Origin: CAIUPE01 sp046092445 | GTDB taxonomy: Bacteria > Pseudomonadota > Alphaproteobacteria > Rhizobiales > Beijerinckiaceae | DNA: 35,218 nt | NCBI GenBank assembly: GCA_046092445.1 | Contig: JBJTDR010000085.1 | Coordinates: forward strand, 1 to 35,218 | Direction of reading: 5' to 3' | Shown here: positions 16,348 through 24,122 of the stretch, in pieces | Layout: each line of letters starts with the position of its first letter | How positions within the stretch are numbered: position 1 is the first letter of the stretch | Translations under genes and position numbers: made by a program | Notes under the pieces: model-generated | Seen by the model: the letters and a program-made list of their open reading frames with translations, nothing else | Told to the model about the DNA's origin: nothing | Databases searched by the model: none

Positions 16348-17292
16348 TCAGTAACCACGGTCACGGTGAACGCTGTTCAACAGTTTTCCGCCACTTTCGA
16401 GTGTTTTGATTTGTTGTGCGATCGATCGACTGATAGCAAGAGGGTTGGAAACTGAGGCATTATGTGGAGTGACGGTTACGTTCGGATGCGACCATAACCT
16501 GGACGTTGGCGGCAATGGTTCTGTTTGAAACACATCAAGAACTGCCTCATGAATTATACCATCGTCCAGACATGAAAGAATATCGTTTTCTATTTGCAAT
16601 CCGCCTCTGCCTGCGTTGATAAGTGACGGCGCTGGAACGTGGCCGTCGCGCGCAAGGCCTTTTAGCATTTTAGAATTGATGATACCGCGGGTTTCCGGTG
16701 TTAGCGGCAACAACGAGATCAAAATATCGGTTCGTGCAAGAAAGGGTGGGAGACTTGAAGAGCCGAAATAGCTTTTGACTCCATCAATTTGTTTTTCTGA
16801 AGTGCTCCATCCCGCAACTTTGAAACCGAGCAATGCGAGCTTGCGCGCGGCGTCGCTCCCGAGAACACCCATGCCTATGATACCAACCCGAATATCTGAC
16901 GCAACAGGTTGAAGATCGTCGTCTTGCCAGACGCCTTGAAGTTGCTGAGTTCGGTAGCGTCGGGATTGCCGAAGGATGTTCAACGTGTGCATCACAACAT
17001 ATTCGGTCATCCGATTTGTCAGGTCTGAGTCAACAATTCGGGCCGTCGGTACATCGGGTATATTTGGATCTCGAAAAAGATGATCAACGCCTGCGCCCAT
17101 CGAAAAAATGGCACGAAGATTGGGTAAATTTGAGAGCGACCCAACTGGATGATACCAACTCATGGCATATTGGACCTCATCAGGATCAAAATCGTCGCCT
17201 AATTTTACAATCTGCATCCCAGGAAGAAACTCGCGGAACTTTGTAACCCATGGATTAGGATCACCAGTGCCGAGCGCGATAAGTAATGTCAT
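16348..17292 (-). CDS. Glyoxylate/hydroxypyruvate reductase-type D-2-hydroxyacid dehydrogenase
   Basis: A 314-residue NAD(P)-dependent D-isomer 2-hydroxyacid dehydrogenase closest in pattern to GhrA. The Rossmann motif is GMGVLG with glycines 140, 142 and 145. Catalytic residues fit Arg229 in NAGRGG, Glu258 in FQTEPL and His277 in TPHNAS. GhrA-type enzymes reduce glyoxylate to glycolate and hydroxypyruvate to glycerate in the cytoplasm. The short N-terminal domain (SMGAGVDHL) is GhrA-like. The substrate cannot be settled by eye. Its ATG overlaps the deoA stop as ATGA, so the two form an operon with no obvious shared pathway. Confidence 0.88.
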   Translation of the reverse strand: MTLLIALGTGDPNPWVTKFREFLPGMQIVKLGDDFDPDEVQYAMSWYHPVGSLSNLPNLRAIFSMGAGVDHLFRDPNIPDVPTARIVDSDLTNRMTEYVVMHTLNILRQSRRYRTQQLQGVWQDDDLQPVASDIRVGIIGMGVLGSDAARKLALLGFKVAGWSTSEKQIDGVKSYFGSSSLPPFLARTDILISLLPLTPETRGIINSKMLKGLARDGHVPAPSLINAGRGGLQIENDILSCLDDGIIHEAVLDVFQTEPLPPTSRLWSHPNVTVTPHNASVSNPLAISRSIAQQIKTLESGGKLLNSVHRDRGY

Positions 17293-18617
17293 TGTGAATA
17301 TGACTTTCCGGATTGAACTGCGTGGATCAGAGGTCGAGCCGGCGGCGCTTGGGGCGTTATTGTGTAGGCCTGCGCCAACATATATGCGGCCAATTCGGCG
17401 GCAGAATTTGTTCGCGCATGCACCAACCCGATCAGGTCACCAGTTTTAAGATGCGCACCAACTTCAGCAAGCCGAGAGAAGCCAACAGCGTGATCAATCG
17501 GATCATCTGCACGCGTGCGGCCACCGCCCATCGCGACAACAGCCATTCCGATATCGCGAGTTGCGATGCTGTTTACAAAGCCATCTTTATCCGCCTTTAA
17601 GGCCATTTGAACTGGTGCTACGGGGAGGTATTTAGCAGGACGTCCTACAAAATCATGAGGGCCACCTAAAGCCGTGATCATTCGCTGAAACCGTTCCAGC
17701 GCGGACCCATCTTCTATTGAGCGAGTGATGCGCTTCCGGGCTTCTGAGCTATCCTTAGCGAGACCGCCAATCACAAGCATTTCAGCTCCAAGCGCGATGA
17801 CAACCTCGTGAAGTCGCTCGTCGCGATGAGCACCGGTTAGATATTCAACAGTATTCAAAACTTCAACAGCATTGCCTGCTGCAGATGCAAGTGGTTGATC
17901 CATATCAGTAATCAAGGCGACTGTCCGCAATCCTGCACCGTTAGCAACGTCGGCCAAACTTGTTGCGAGTTCCCGTGCACCTTCGAGGGTTGGCATAAAT
18001 GCGCCATTCCCTGTCTTCACGTCCATGACAAGTCCTTGAAGCCCAGCGGCGAGTTTCTTTGAAAGGATGGATGCCGTGATCAAAGGGATCGACTCAACTG
18101 TCGCAGTCACATCCCGAATGGCGTAGAGGCGTTTATCCGCAGGAGCTAAATCTGCAGTTTGGCCGATAATTGCGGCGCCTGTTTCATGAACAACTTTTCT
18201 AAACAATTCATTATCTGGTTGGGAAATGTAGCCGGGGACCGAGTCCAGTTTATCCAAAGTGCCGCCAGTATGGCCGAGGCCACGACCGGAAATCATCGGG
18301 ACATAACCTCCGCAGGCGGCAATTGCAGGTGTGAGCATGAGGCTAACATTGTCGCCGATGCCGCCCGTTGAATGTTTGTCAAGAACGGGACCATCGAGTT
18401 CTTGCCAAGATAACTGAGTGCCTGAACGCATCATTGCTAGTGTGAGGGCTACCGTTTCGGGGCTCTTCATCCCCCGAAAAAAGACCGACATGGCAAACGC
18501 CGCTGCCTGGCCTTCGGTCACCCGTCCATCTGTAAGTCCTTGAATAAATTCGCTAATTTCTTCAGGCTTAAGTATCTCTCCATCCCGCTTCCGGCGGATG
18601 ATTTCTTGCGGCAACAT
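17289..18617 (-). CDS. deoA: Thymidine phosphorylase
   Basis: Cleaves thymidine (and deoxyuridine) with phosphate to base and deoxyribose 1-phosphate. The 442-residue product aligns well with E. coli DeoA (440 residues): KHSTGG at 81-86, the family signature region GRGLGHTGGTLDKLDSVPG from 111, ITASILSKKLA, MDVKTGNGAFMP and VVAMGGGRTRADD. ATG at 18617 is preferred because GAGGT lies nine bases upstream and the protein then begins MLPQEIIRRKRDG like E. coli; a TTG at 18635 in frame is the alternative. No other deo genes are present. Confidence 0.95.
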   Translation of the reverse strand: MLPQEIIRRKRDGEILKPEEISEFIQGLTDGRVTEGQAAAFAMSVFFRGMKSPETVALTLAMMRSGTQLSWQELDGPVLDKHSTGGIGDNVSLMLTPAIAACGGYVPMISGRGLGHTGGTLDKLDSVPGYISQPDNELFRKVVHETGAAIIGQTADLAPADKRLYAIRDVTATVESIPLITASILSKKLAAGLQGLVMDVKTGNGAFMPTLEGARELATSLADVANGAGLRTVALITDMDQPLASAAGNAVEVLNTVEYLTGAHRDERLHEVVIALGAEMLVIGGLAKDSSEARKRITRSIEDGSALERFQRMITALGGPHDFVGRPAKYLPVAPVQMALKADKDGFVNSIATRDIGMAVVAMGGGRTRADDPIDHAVGFSRLAEVGAHLKTGDLIGLVHARTNSAAELAAYMLAQAYTITPQAPPARPLIHAVQSGKSYSQ

Positions 18618-18710
18618 CGAATTGACCTCGATCAAAAAAACTCAATTATTAATAGCGGCATGAACGAATTAAATCAGGCGAGATCTTATAACAATATGAG
18701 TTTTCCATGG

Positions 18711-19640
18711 TTATGCCACGAAACGCCCCGCCTCGGGCCCAAAGTAATTAATATAGCGGGTTTGTATAAATTCAACAGGCAGAATAACGAGCACGTCAGT
18801 TGTCCCGAACTGATGGTCAATCACGGCACCTTCACCAAACCGTGCTCCAACGCGCAAGTAGCCCTTGATCAAGGGAGGGAGTGCGGCTATTGCGGCACGG
18901 GGATCGATTGAAGTAAATTCAACACAATCCATAGGAATATGGCGCTCAGGTCTCGCTTTTACCCGCCATTCGGGGGGAGCAAGCGCCTTATGGTGCAGGA
19001 AGCTTAGTGGTATTGCGAGAGCATCAACATCTGTACTGGAGAAGCTTGCACAGCCGAACAATGCGTCGATCTTGTGATAAAGTATATAAGTCCAGATACC
19101 ATGCCATAATAGCTCAACGGTGCGCTTATCGCGGTAGCCGGGGGCGACGCAGGAGCGGCCGAGCTCGAGAAAACGGGTGCTGGGATGACGGGCCAGAAGG
19201 GGAGCAATATCATACTCCGATGCAGTATAGAACCCTCTGTAAAGACCAGCAATTTCTTGTCGTAATAAGCGATAAGTTCCGACCAATTTCGAACGCTTCA
19301 GATGACCCGAACGGGCAGAGCGGTCGAGGACCAGCAGGTGGTCGCAGTAGGCATCGTAAGCGTCGGCGTCACGACGGAGGATTCGGTTGGAAAATGTCGG
19401 TTTTGCAGCCATTTCCTCGTAAAAAACCGCATATCTGAGCCTTTGTGCCCTCAAAATATCAGTTGTTGACCGCGCAAGGCGAACTTCAAGGCCCCCTAAC
19501 CGCCCAATCCTTCGTTCCAATTCGTTGTACCGTCTAAAGCCCTGTTTTACCGGCAATAATCGAGGTATTACCGGTAATACTTGCGGTTTAATTTGGAAGA
19601 TTGGACTTTGTTGGAGTTCAGGTGATTTTGCGTCAATCAT
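18711..19640 (-). CDS. olsB: Ornithine N-alpha-acyltransferase OlsB (ornithine lipid synthesis)
   Basis: OlsB transfers a 3-hydroxyacyl chain from acyl carrier protein to the alpha-amino group of ornithine, giving lyso-ornithine lipid, the first step to phosphorus-free ornithine lipids. The 309-residue protein has the hemolysin/GNAT-like OlsB pattern: LEVRLARSTTDILRAQRLRYAVFYEEM, YDAYCDHLLVLD, KLVGTYRLLR, FLELGRSCVAPGYRDKRTVELLW and FGCASFSSTD. It is probably a peripheral membrane enzyme. olsA, which completes the lipid, is not in the window. In Sinorhizobium olsB is induced by phosphate starvation through PhoB, and a PHO-box-like repeat lies 72 bases upstream here. Confidence 0.9.
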   Translation of the reverse strand: MIDAKSPELQQSPIFQIKPQVLPVIPRLLPVKQGFRRYNELERRIGRLGGLEVRLARSTTDILRAQRLRYAVFYEEMAAKPTFSNRILRRDADAYDAYCDHLLVLDRSARSGHLKRSKLVGTYRLLRQEIAGLYRGFYTASEYDIAPLLARHPSTRFLELGRSCVAPGYRDKRTVELLWHGIWTYILYHKIDALFGCASFSSTDVDALAIPLSFLHHKALAPPEWRVKARPERHIPMDCVEFTSIDPRAAIAALPPLIKGYLRVGARFGEGAVIDHQFGTTDVLVILPVEFIQTRYINYFGPEAGRFVA

Positions 19641-19712
19641 GGTCCCCGATTTACATCATTCGAGCGATCATCCGAAATCAAATTACTTCCGAACGCAGTC
19701 TCATGGAAAACC

Positions 19713-19730
19713 CTGACGCTTTTATGACGA
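19713..19730 (-). promoter_or_regulatory. Putative PHO box upstream of olsB
   Basis: On the minus strand: TCGTCAT, AAAA, GCGTCAG. Both 7-base units keep the GTCA core and the 11-base period, and the spacer AAAA equals that of the pstS box. It lies 72 bases before the olsB ATG, between olsB and the kinase gene. The following -10 is weak. Confidence 0.55.
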
Positions 19731-19755
19731 GACAGGGGTATCGGAGATGGGGCGC

Positions 19756-21843
19756 CTAATGCGCAGTCGATTTTACTGTTTGAAACGTAATTTCGACAAG
19801 CGTGCCTGTGCCCTTCTCCGACGATATCTCGAGTACCCCGCGGTTGGCAGTTATGAGTTCCTTTGTCAGAGTAAGGCCGAGGCCTGTTCCGCCTAATCTC
19901 CCTGTCGTCGAAATCTGACGAAATGGTTCAAGAGCAGTTTCTACCTCCTCTTTTGTCATACCGATACCAGTATCCCTGACGCGGATCACAACGTTCCGTT
20001 GGGCGTTCAATTCGGTAGACGCAATTACCTGGCCGCCAGGATCAGTGAACTTTACCGCATTCGAGAGCAGATTGAGAAATACCTGGGTAAGTGCCCTTTC
20101 ATCGGCGAAGACCTTCGGCAAAGATGCAGACAGGCTTGATCGCATAACCACTTTACCTCGTGCCGCATCGGGTTGAAGTAACCCGATCGTCCGAGTCAGC
20201 AGACTATTCACGTCAACCTCTGTGAAAGCGAGGTCTGAATGTCCGGCTTCAATCTTTGATAGGTCAAGCAAGTCGTTGACGAGGCTCGTGATATGCGACG
20301 CGGAACTGTGGATGTCTCGAATATAAGATCTGTAGCGTTCATGGTCGATCGAACCAAATCTGCCCTCGATCATGATTTCTGTGAAACCGATGATTGACGA
20401 AAGGGGGGTACGAAGCTCGTGGCTGATCCGGGCAATGAAATCTGATTTCTGGGCACTATTGGTTTCCGCGTGGCGTCTTGCATCATCAAGGCGCATTTCA
20501 GTCTTTTTCCAAGATGTCACATCGCGGATAATAATGCAGAATTTTTCGAGGCCGAAATCGCCGACGCGCCCCATTGTGATGAAGAGAGGAATTCGACCGC
20601 CATGACGCTCTACTCCGATCATTTCCCGGCCATCATTCAGAATCGTTGTCAGACCATCTCCTTTGAGGCTATCAAGGTAATCCCATGCCTTCGCATGATG
20701 TTCAGGGGCAAGAAGGACGGTAAATTTTTCTCCCCTCAACGCATTCTGGTCATCACCAAACAGAGCTTCTGCCGACCGGTTCACTGAAAGAATGAGACCA
20801 TTCCGATCAATGACGATGACTCCATCGGCGGATGTGTCCAGGATTGTCGATAATTCATGTGCTGAATGCACTTCGTCTCTCAAGTCTGCGGAATATTGTG
20901 TTGCGGCAGATACTTCGGGAAGCGATTGAAACGTCATCATTGTTGCAGGAAGGCCAGCCCAGTTTATCGTCTGAATATGGACAGATGATGCCGATATGCT
21001 GCCGTCCCGGAGCTTCAGGGGAATTGCGCGATCGTCACGGAGGGTGGATATCCGCTCCGGGTCACGGCCGCTGAAAAAGCGCTCAAGTCCTCCATCGTCG
21101 TAGAATTCATCGATGCTTTCATAGCCTGTTGTCTCAAGAAGCCTGCGGTTCATCAAAATGGGAATCGCGCCTCTGCTGACGAGTATTCCAATCGGCAATC
21201 GATCAATCAGCGTTTCGAGCAGCGCCAAATGAGTGGCGTCCACACCTTCCGGAACTGCGCTTACATGAGCGGATATCTCCGGTTCGGTTGTCTCGTCCCG
21301 CCGCGCAATTTCCAAACTGCTGCTGAGTGCTTTGGCTATATCCCTGAATGCCTGCCGCTCCGCGTCAGACAGAGTTTGGTTCGTTCGAGTCGCCGATTGG
21401 CGCTCGATTCTGTCCGGCGCTAACGATCCCTGGTCTCCTTCCGAACGTTGATCATTCAAGATCGGTATCGAGAAGCCAAAACCCTGAAAGCCATCAAAGG
21501 CACCGTCGGCCGAATATAGCGGCGTTCCCCAAAACCGAAGGGTCGAAACGGGCTGATCCGGCGGCTCAATCCAGATAATCGCGTGACCTCCGAATGTTTC
21601 CCTGCCAGCGAATGCCTCAGTGAGTAGTTCAACAGGATCAAGGATCAGGCTGTCTGATTTATCAGCCAACTTGTTTCCCGAGAGCAAGGACACGAGTCGT
21701 TGAACGACAGGATCGGCGTTTGTTTCGGGAAATGACCAGATGCCGTTTTTATCCGTCTTCCACAAGAAACGAATTTTCCGCGTTGCTGCCGATTTTCCTG
21801 AAAACGCCGAGGGCGGTCCCGATATTGATTCTCGTTCCATCAT
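19756..21843 (-). CDS. PdhS-family PAS sensor histidine kinase (short form)
   Basis: 695 residues with no membrane helix. Residues 20-125 have the PAS-like N-terminal motif known from PdhS kinases (IRFLWKTDKNGIWSF, FWGTPLYSADGAFDGFQGFGF). A second PAS-like unit lies at about 205-300 and a third at 325-445 (TILDTSADGVIVIDRNG). The HisKA domain has His475 in ISHELRTPLSSIIGF and the segment GRFGSIDHERYRSYIRDIHSS, a signature of the PleC/DivJ/PdhS group. The ATPase has NLLSNAVKF (591-599), DTGIGM (624-629) and GGTGLGL (651-657). This group controls DivK and the CtrA pathway in polar development. Brucella PdhS is over 1,000 residues, so about 300 N-terminal residues are absent here; an upstream stop fixes the start. 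No paired response regulator is nearby. Confidence 0.85.
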   Translation of the reverse strand: MMERESISGPPSAFSGKSAATRKIRFLWKTDKNGIWSFPETNADPVVQRLVSLLSGNKLADKSDSLILDPVELLTEAFAGRETFGGHAIIWIEPPDQPVSTLRFWGTPLYSADGAFDGFQGFGFSIPILNDQRSEGDQGSLAPDRIERQSATRTNQTLSDAERQAFRDIAKALSSSLEIARRDETTEPEISAHVSAVPEGVDATHLALLETLIDRLPIGILVSRGAIPILMNRRLLETTGYESIDEFYDDGGLERFFSGRDPERISTLRDDRAIPLKLRDGSISASSVHIQTINWAGLPATMMTFQSLPEVSAATQYSADLRDEVHSAHELSTILDTSADGVIVIDRNGLILSVNRSAEALFGDDQNALRGEKFTVLLAPEHHAKAWDYLDSLKGDGLTTILNDGREMIGVERHGGRIPLFITMGRVGDFGLEKFCIIIRDVTSWKKTEMRLDDARRHAETNSAQKSDFIARISHELRTPLSSIIGFTEIMIEGRFGSIDHERYRSYIRDIHSSASHITSLVNDLLDLSKIEAGHSDLAFTEVDVNSLLTRTIGLLQPDAARGKVVMRSSLSASLPKVFADERALTQVFLNLLSNAVKFTDPGGQVIASTELNAQRNVVIRVRDTGIGMTKEEVETALEPFRQISTTGRLGGTGLGLTLTKELITANRGVLEISSEKGTGTLVEITFQTVKSTAH

Positions 21844-21941
21844 CCACTCAACTGGTGCGTATCGGGTTATTCATTATTCGAGTGATCCCACTCTTCCCCG
21901 CATATCTTCATCCGTTTGTCTTCGATCAACTCTTCTAAAGG

Positions 21942-21955
21942 TTTAATCGATTAAA
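21942..21955. promoter_or_regulatory. 14-bp perfect palindrome between the kinase and phasin genes
   Basis: TTTAATCGATTAAA is perfectly self-complementary with a central CG, a form common among LacI-family operators. It lies 98 bases before the kinase start and 82 bases before the phasin promoter, so it could serve either gene. No LacI-type regulator is in the window. Confidence 0.4.
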
Positions 21956-22024
21956 ACAATTTTCGTCCATCATTATGACGTACCGGTGGCCATCAGAATC
22001 AAAACGTCGTTAACGAGAAGGTTC

Positions 22025-22062
22025 TTGACAATTGTGCAGTGCAACATTATCTTGCAATGCAA
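22025..22062 (+). promoter_or_regulatory. Phasin promoter with PhaR-like TGCA repeats
   Basis: TTGACA (22025-22030) and TATCTT (22048-22053) are 17 bases apart. TGCAGTGCA (22035-22043) lies between them and TTGCAATGCAA (22052-22062) overlaps the -10 and the start region; both are palindromes, with centres 18 bases apart. TGC/GCA-rich sites are described for the PHA regulator PhaR in alphaproteobacteria. A CTGCAG follows at 22086-22091. Confidence 0.55.
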
Positions 22063-22104
22063 TATCAGATCGTTCATATTGTCGCCTGCAGAAAGGTTAC
22101 TGCC

Positions 22105-22545
22105 GTGTCCAAATCGCCATTGAATTTTGAGATTCCGACTGAAATGCGGATCGTTGCCGAGAAAAGCGTCGAGCAGGCAAAGAAGGCCTTTGACGGATTT
22201 TTCGATGCTGCCGGAAAGGCCGTTGTCGCTGCTGACGCGCATGCGGCTTCGCTTCAGAGCAATACCGGCCAGCTTGCCCGAAAGACTTTCGGTTACGCAG
22301 AACACAACGTCGCTGCCGCGTTTGATTACGCGGCGAAACTCGTCAATGCCAAGGATATGCAAGACTTCATGAATATCCAATCAGATTTTGTGAAGACGCA
22401 AATTGGCACGCTACAATCGCAGATGACTGATATTGGCTCCACGGTCCAGTCAAGTGCTCGGAAGACCGCTGAAGACGTGCAAAGCACAATCGAGAAGGCA
22501 TCCAGCGAAATGCAGCGGACGGCCTCGCACGCTTTCAAGGGTTGA
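22105..22545 (+). CDS. Phasin (polyhydroxyalkanoate granule protein)
   Basis: Phasins coat polyhydroxyalkanoate granules, keep them apart and affect polymer synthesis. The protein from GTG 22105 has 146 residues, mostly amphipathic helix rich in Ala, Lys, Gln and Glu. The phasin_2 pattern is clear: RIVAEKSVEQAKKAFDGFF, AFDYAAKLVNAKDMQDFMNIQSDFV, and the repeated SSARKTAEDVQSTIEKASSEM tail. The GTG is chosen because AAAGG lies eight bases upstream and the promoter fits it; codons upstream of 22105 do not resemble the family. It is followed after about 90 bases by a second phasin, so granule proteins are made in tandem. Confidence 0.92.
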   Translation: MSKSPLNFEIPTEMRIVAEKSVEQAKKAFDGFFDAAGKAVVAADAHAASLQSNTGQLARKTFGYAEHNVAAAFDYAAKLVNAKDMQDFMNIQSDFVKTQIGTLQSQMTDIGSTVQSSARKTAEDVQSTIEKASSEMQRTASHAFKG

Positions 22546-22635
22546 TGAGATGATCGCCGATTGGATCGACGTCGGGTCAACTAATCGGCCATGATTGAAA
22601 AGGTCCCAACACGCTCAAGTCGAATGGAGATTGTC

Positions 22636-23472
22636 ATGTCCGTGAATTCAGATTCGCCGAACAAAAATGAAACGCCAGCGGTTGAAAAGCCTGTGCCAAC
22701 TGTTGCTGCAATTGCTTTGGCTACCTCCCCGGCGACCGAAAAACAGATCGGTTCCGAGGTGACAGGCGCTCTTTTGCGTCGTCCACCTAATGCACCAATC
22801 GTCCCGGCCGAGCGCGTCCGACCTCTTGTCGTGAGCGAACCGAAGGGGCGTGGTCGTCCGAAGAAGGTTCTGGCACCTCAGACGATTGCAAAAGCCGAGC
22901 AGAAATCAGCGTCTGAACTTTTGAAGTTGAATGGTGCTGCCGAGTTGATCACAAAATCAGCTGCGGATATGCCAATTGCTTCGACATCTGCGAAAGCGCG
23001 CATGGCAAAGCCGAAGCAAAAGATGTCTGCACCGGTCAAAAAATCGGCGAAGGTTCAATCAACAGCTGAGCAAATATCGTCAATCAATGTGCAACACGCA
23101 GTCAAGACCGCTTCCGATCTCGCTGCGACGCAAGCGCGTGATCTGTTCAAGGCGGTGAAGAGTACGACCGACCATCTGACGACCGGTCTCGAGAAGAGTT
23201 CCCGTGCGGCGCAGGAAGGTGCGGTTGGAACGCAGGCACGGCTTGCGACGCTGATGCAAGCCCAGTTCGATGCTGCGTTCGGATATGCGCGTGATCTTGC
23301 CCATGTGCGTTCGCTTTCGGATATGATTGATCTGAATTCGACTATCCTTCGTCGTCAGTTTGACGAGTCTGCGAAGCAGATTCGCGAGATCAACGCGTTT
23401 GCCGGAAAAACGGCAACGCTCGTGGTTCAGCCCTTGCGCGATGCGCTTACCGGATTGACTACGGGACGTTGA
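22636..23472 (+). CDS. Phasin-family protein with N-terminal extension and AT-hook-like motif
   Basis: 278 residues from the ATG at 22636, which has GGAGA five bases upstream. Residues 1-150 are low complexity, rich in Pro, Ala and Lys, and contain GRGRPKK at 71-77, an AT-hook-like core, in the context SEPKGRGRPKKVL. Residues 155-278 form the phasin domain (VKTASDLAATQARDLFKAVKS, then FDAAFGYARDLAHVRSLSDM). Proteins that tie PHA granules to DNA are known elsewhere (PhaM of Ralstonia), but by different sequence. This extension may bind nucleic acid or the nucleoid; that is inference. Start codons upstream (22591) are possible but lack a ribosome site. Confidence 0.85.
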   Translation: MSVNSDSPNKNETPAVEKPVPTVAAIALATSPATEKQIGSEVTGALLRRPPNAPIVPAERVRPLVVSEPKGRGRPKKVLAPQTIAKAEQKSASELLKLNGAAELITKSAADMPIASTSAKARMAKPKQKMSAPVKKSAKVQSTAEQISSINVQHAVKTASDLAATQARDLFKAVKSTTDHLTTGLEKSSRAAQEGAVGTQARLATLMQAQFDAAFGYARDLAHVRSLSDMIDLNSTILRRQFDESAKQIREINAFAGKTATLVVQPLRDALTGLTTGR

Positions 23473-23513
23473 TTGATCGCGCACCAATCTCTCTATCCTT
23501 CGTGTGACCACAT

Positions 23514-23574
23514 GCCGAGGCGTATCCTTTTTGCTTTGACCCGATTACGGTCTTGAAAAAGGCGGAGCCTCGGC
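23514..23574. repeat. 61-base imperfect palindrome before tRNA-His
   Basis: GCCGAGGC (23514-23521) pairs perfectly with GCCTCGGC (23567-23574). Inside, CCTTTTT (23526-23532) pairs with AAAAAGG (23556-23562) after a symmetric 4x4 internal loop, and GACC pairs with GGTC around a 7-base loop at the tip. No T-run follows on the plus strand. It could be a small RNA, a processing or terminator structure for the phasin mRNA, or an intergenic repeat copy. Confidence 0.55.
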
Positions 23575-23600
23575 GTAGTGTCCGCCCGTTTCAGTTCAAT

Positions 23601-23677
23601 GCAGCTATAGCTCAGTTGGTTAGAGCGCTAGATTGTGGATCTAGAGGTCCCCCGTTCAAGCCGGGGTAGCTGTACCA
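23601..23677 (+). tRNA. tRNA-His (anticodon GTG)
   Basis: A full cloverleaf is visible: acceptor GCAGCTA pairing with TAGCTGT, D-arm GCTC/GAGC, anticodon stem CTAGA/TCTAG with loop TTGTGGA (anticodon GTG), T-arm CCCCG/CGGGG with TTCAAGC, then A73 and an encoded CCA. The base before the acceptor is T, so G-1 is not encoded, and the first pair is G1:U72. This is the unusual alphaproteobacterial tRNA-His form. Confidence 0.97.
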
Positions 23678-23882
23678 TTGTTAAGAATGTTTCGGTCGAT
23701 AGGCTTCCGGCCAGCGGTGCATTGAGCTTTTTTGAAGTTCTGTTCTGCAATTCTGTTTTTTATCAATGCTCCCCACATGCGTGATACAGCAGCTGCGTTC
23801 GTCTGTGTTTTAACAAAAAAGCTTGAAGCCTATCCATTTTGTATTACTAATTTTGTTATGGTAATACTCTAGGAGTGCTTGA
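23678..23882. other. Non-coding gap with the vapBC operator
   Basis: Apart from the inverted repeat before vapB and its ribosome site AGGAG (23871-23875), I see no gene. There is no clean terminator for the tRNA; short T-runs occur at 23728 and 23755. Confidence 0.4.
23841..23867 (+). promoter_or_regulatory. Inverted repeat, probable VapBC operator
   Basis: GTATTAC, 13 bases, then GTAATAC: an exact 7-base inverted repeat 15 bases before the vapB start, just before the ribosome site. AbrB-type antitoxins, alone or bound to the toxin, commonly repress their own promoter at such repeats. Confidence 0.6.
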
Positions 23883-24122
23883 ATGGCGACGACGTTGACA
23901 ATCAAGGGTCAGGTTACGATCCCGAAGCATATTCGTGATGCTCTGCATCTGACGCCGGGCAGCAGTATTGACTTTGCGATCGGTCCGGACGGGCAAGTTG
24001 TGATTCAAAAGGCAGGTGGTCAGAGAGGCTCAGGCGCTGACCGCTTTCAATCGGCGCGCGGTAAAGCCGATATTCACTGGCGTACCGATGAGTTGATGGC
24101 ATTGCTTCGCGGTGAAACGTGA
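23883..24122 (+). CDS. vapB: VapB-type antitoxin (AbrB/SpoVT fold)
   Basis: 79 residues. The N-terminal half is a swapped-hairpin AbrB DNA-binding domain (LTIKGQVTIPKHIRDALHLTPGSSIDF). The C-terminal tail, ending DELMALLRGET, is the kind that binds and blocks a PIN toxin. The ATG at 23883 follows AGGAG by seven bases. It overlaps the downstream toxin gene by four bases (GTGA), the usual arrangement for antitoxin made first. The antitoxin binds the operator and neutralises VapC. Membership in the VapB family is inferred from the toxin next to it. Confidence 0.9.
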   Translation: MATTLTIKGQVTIPKHIRDALHLTPGSSIDFAIGPDGQVVIQKAGGQRGSGADRFQSARGKADIHWRTDELMALLRGET

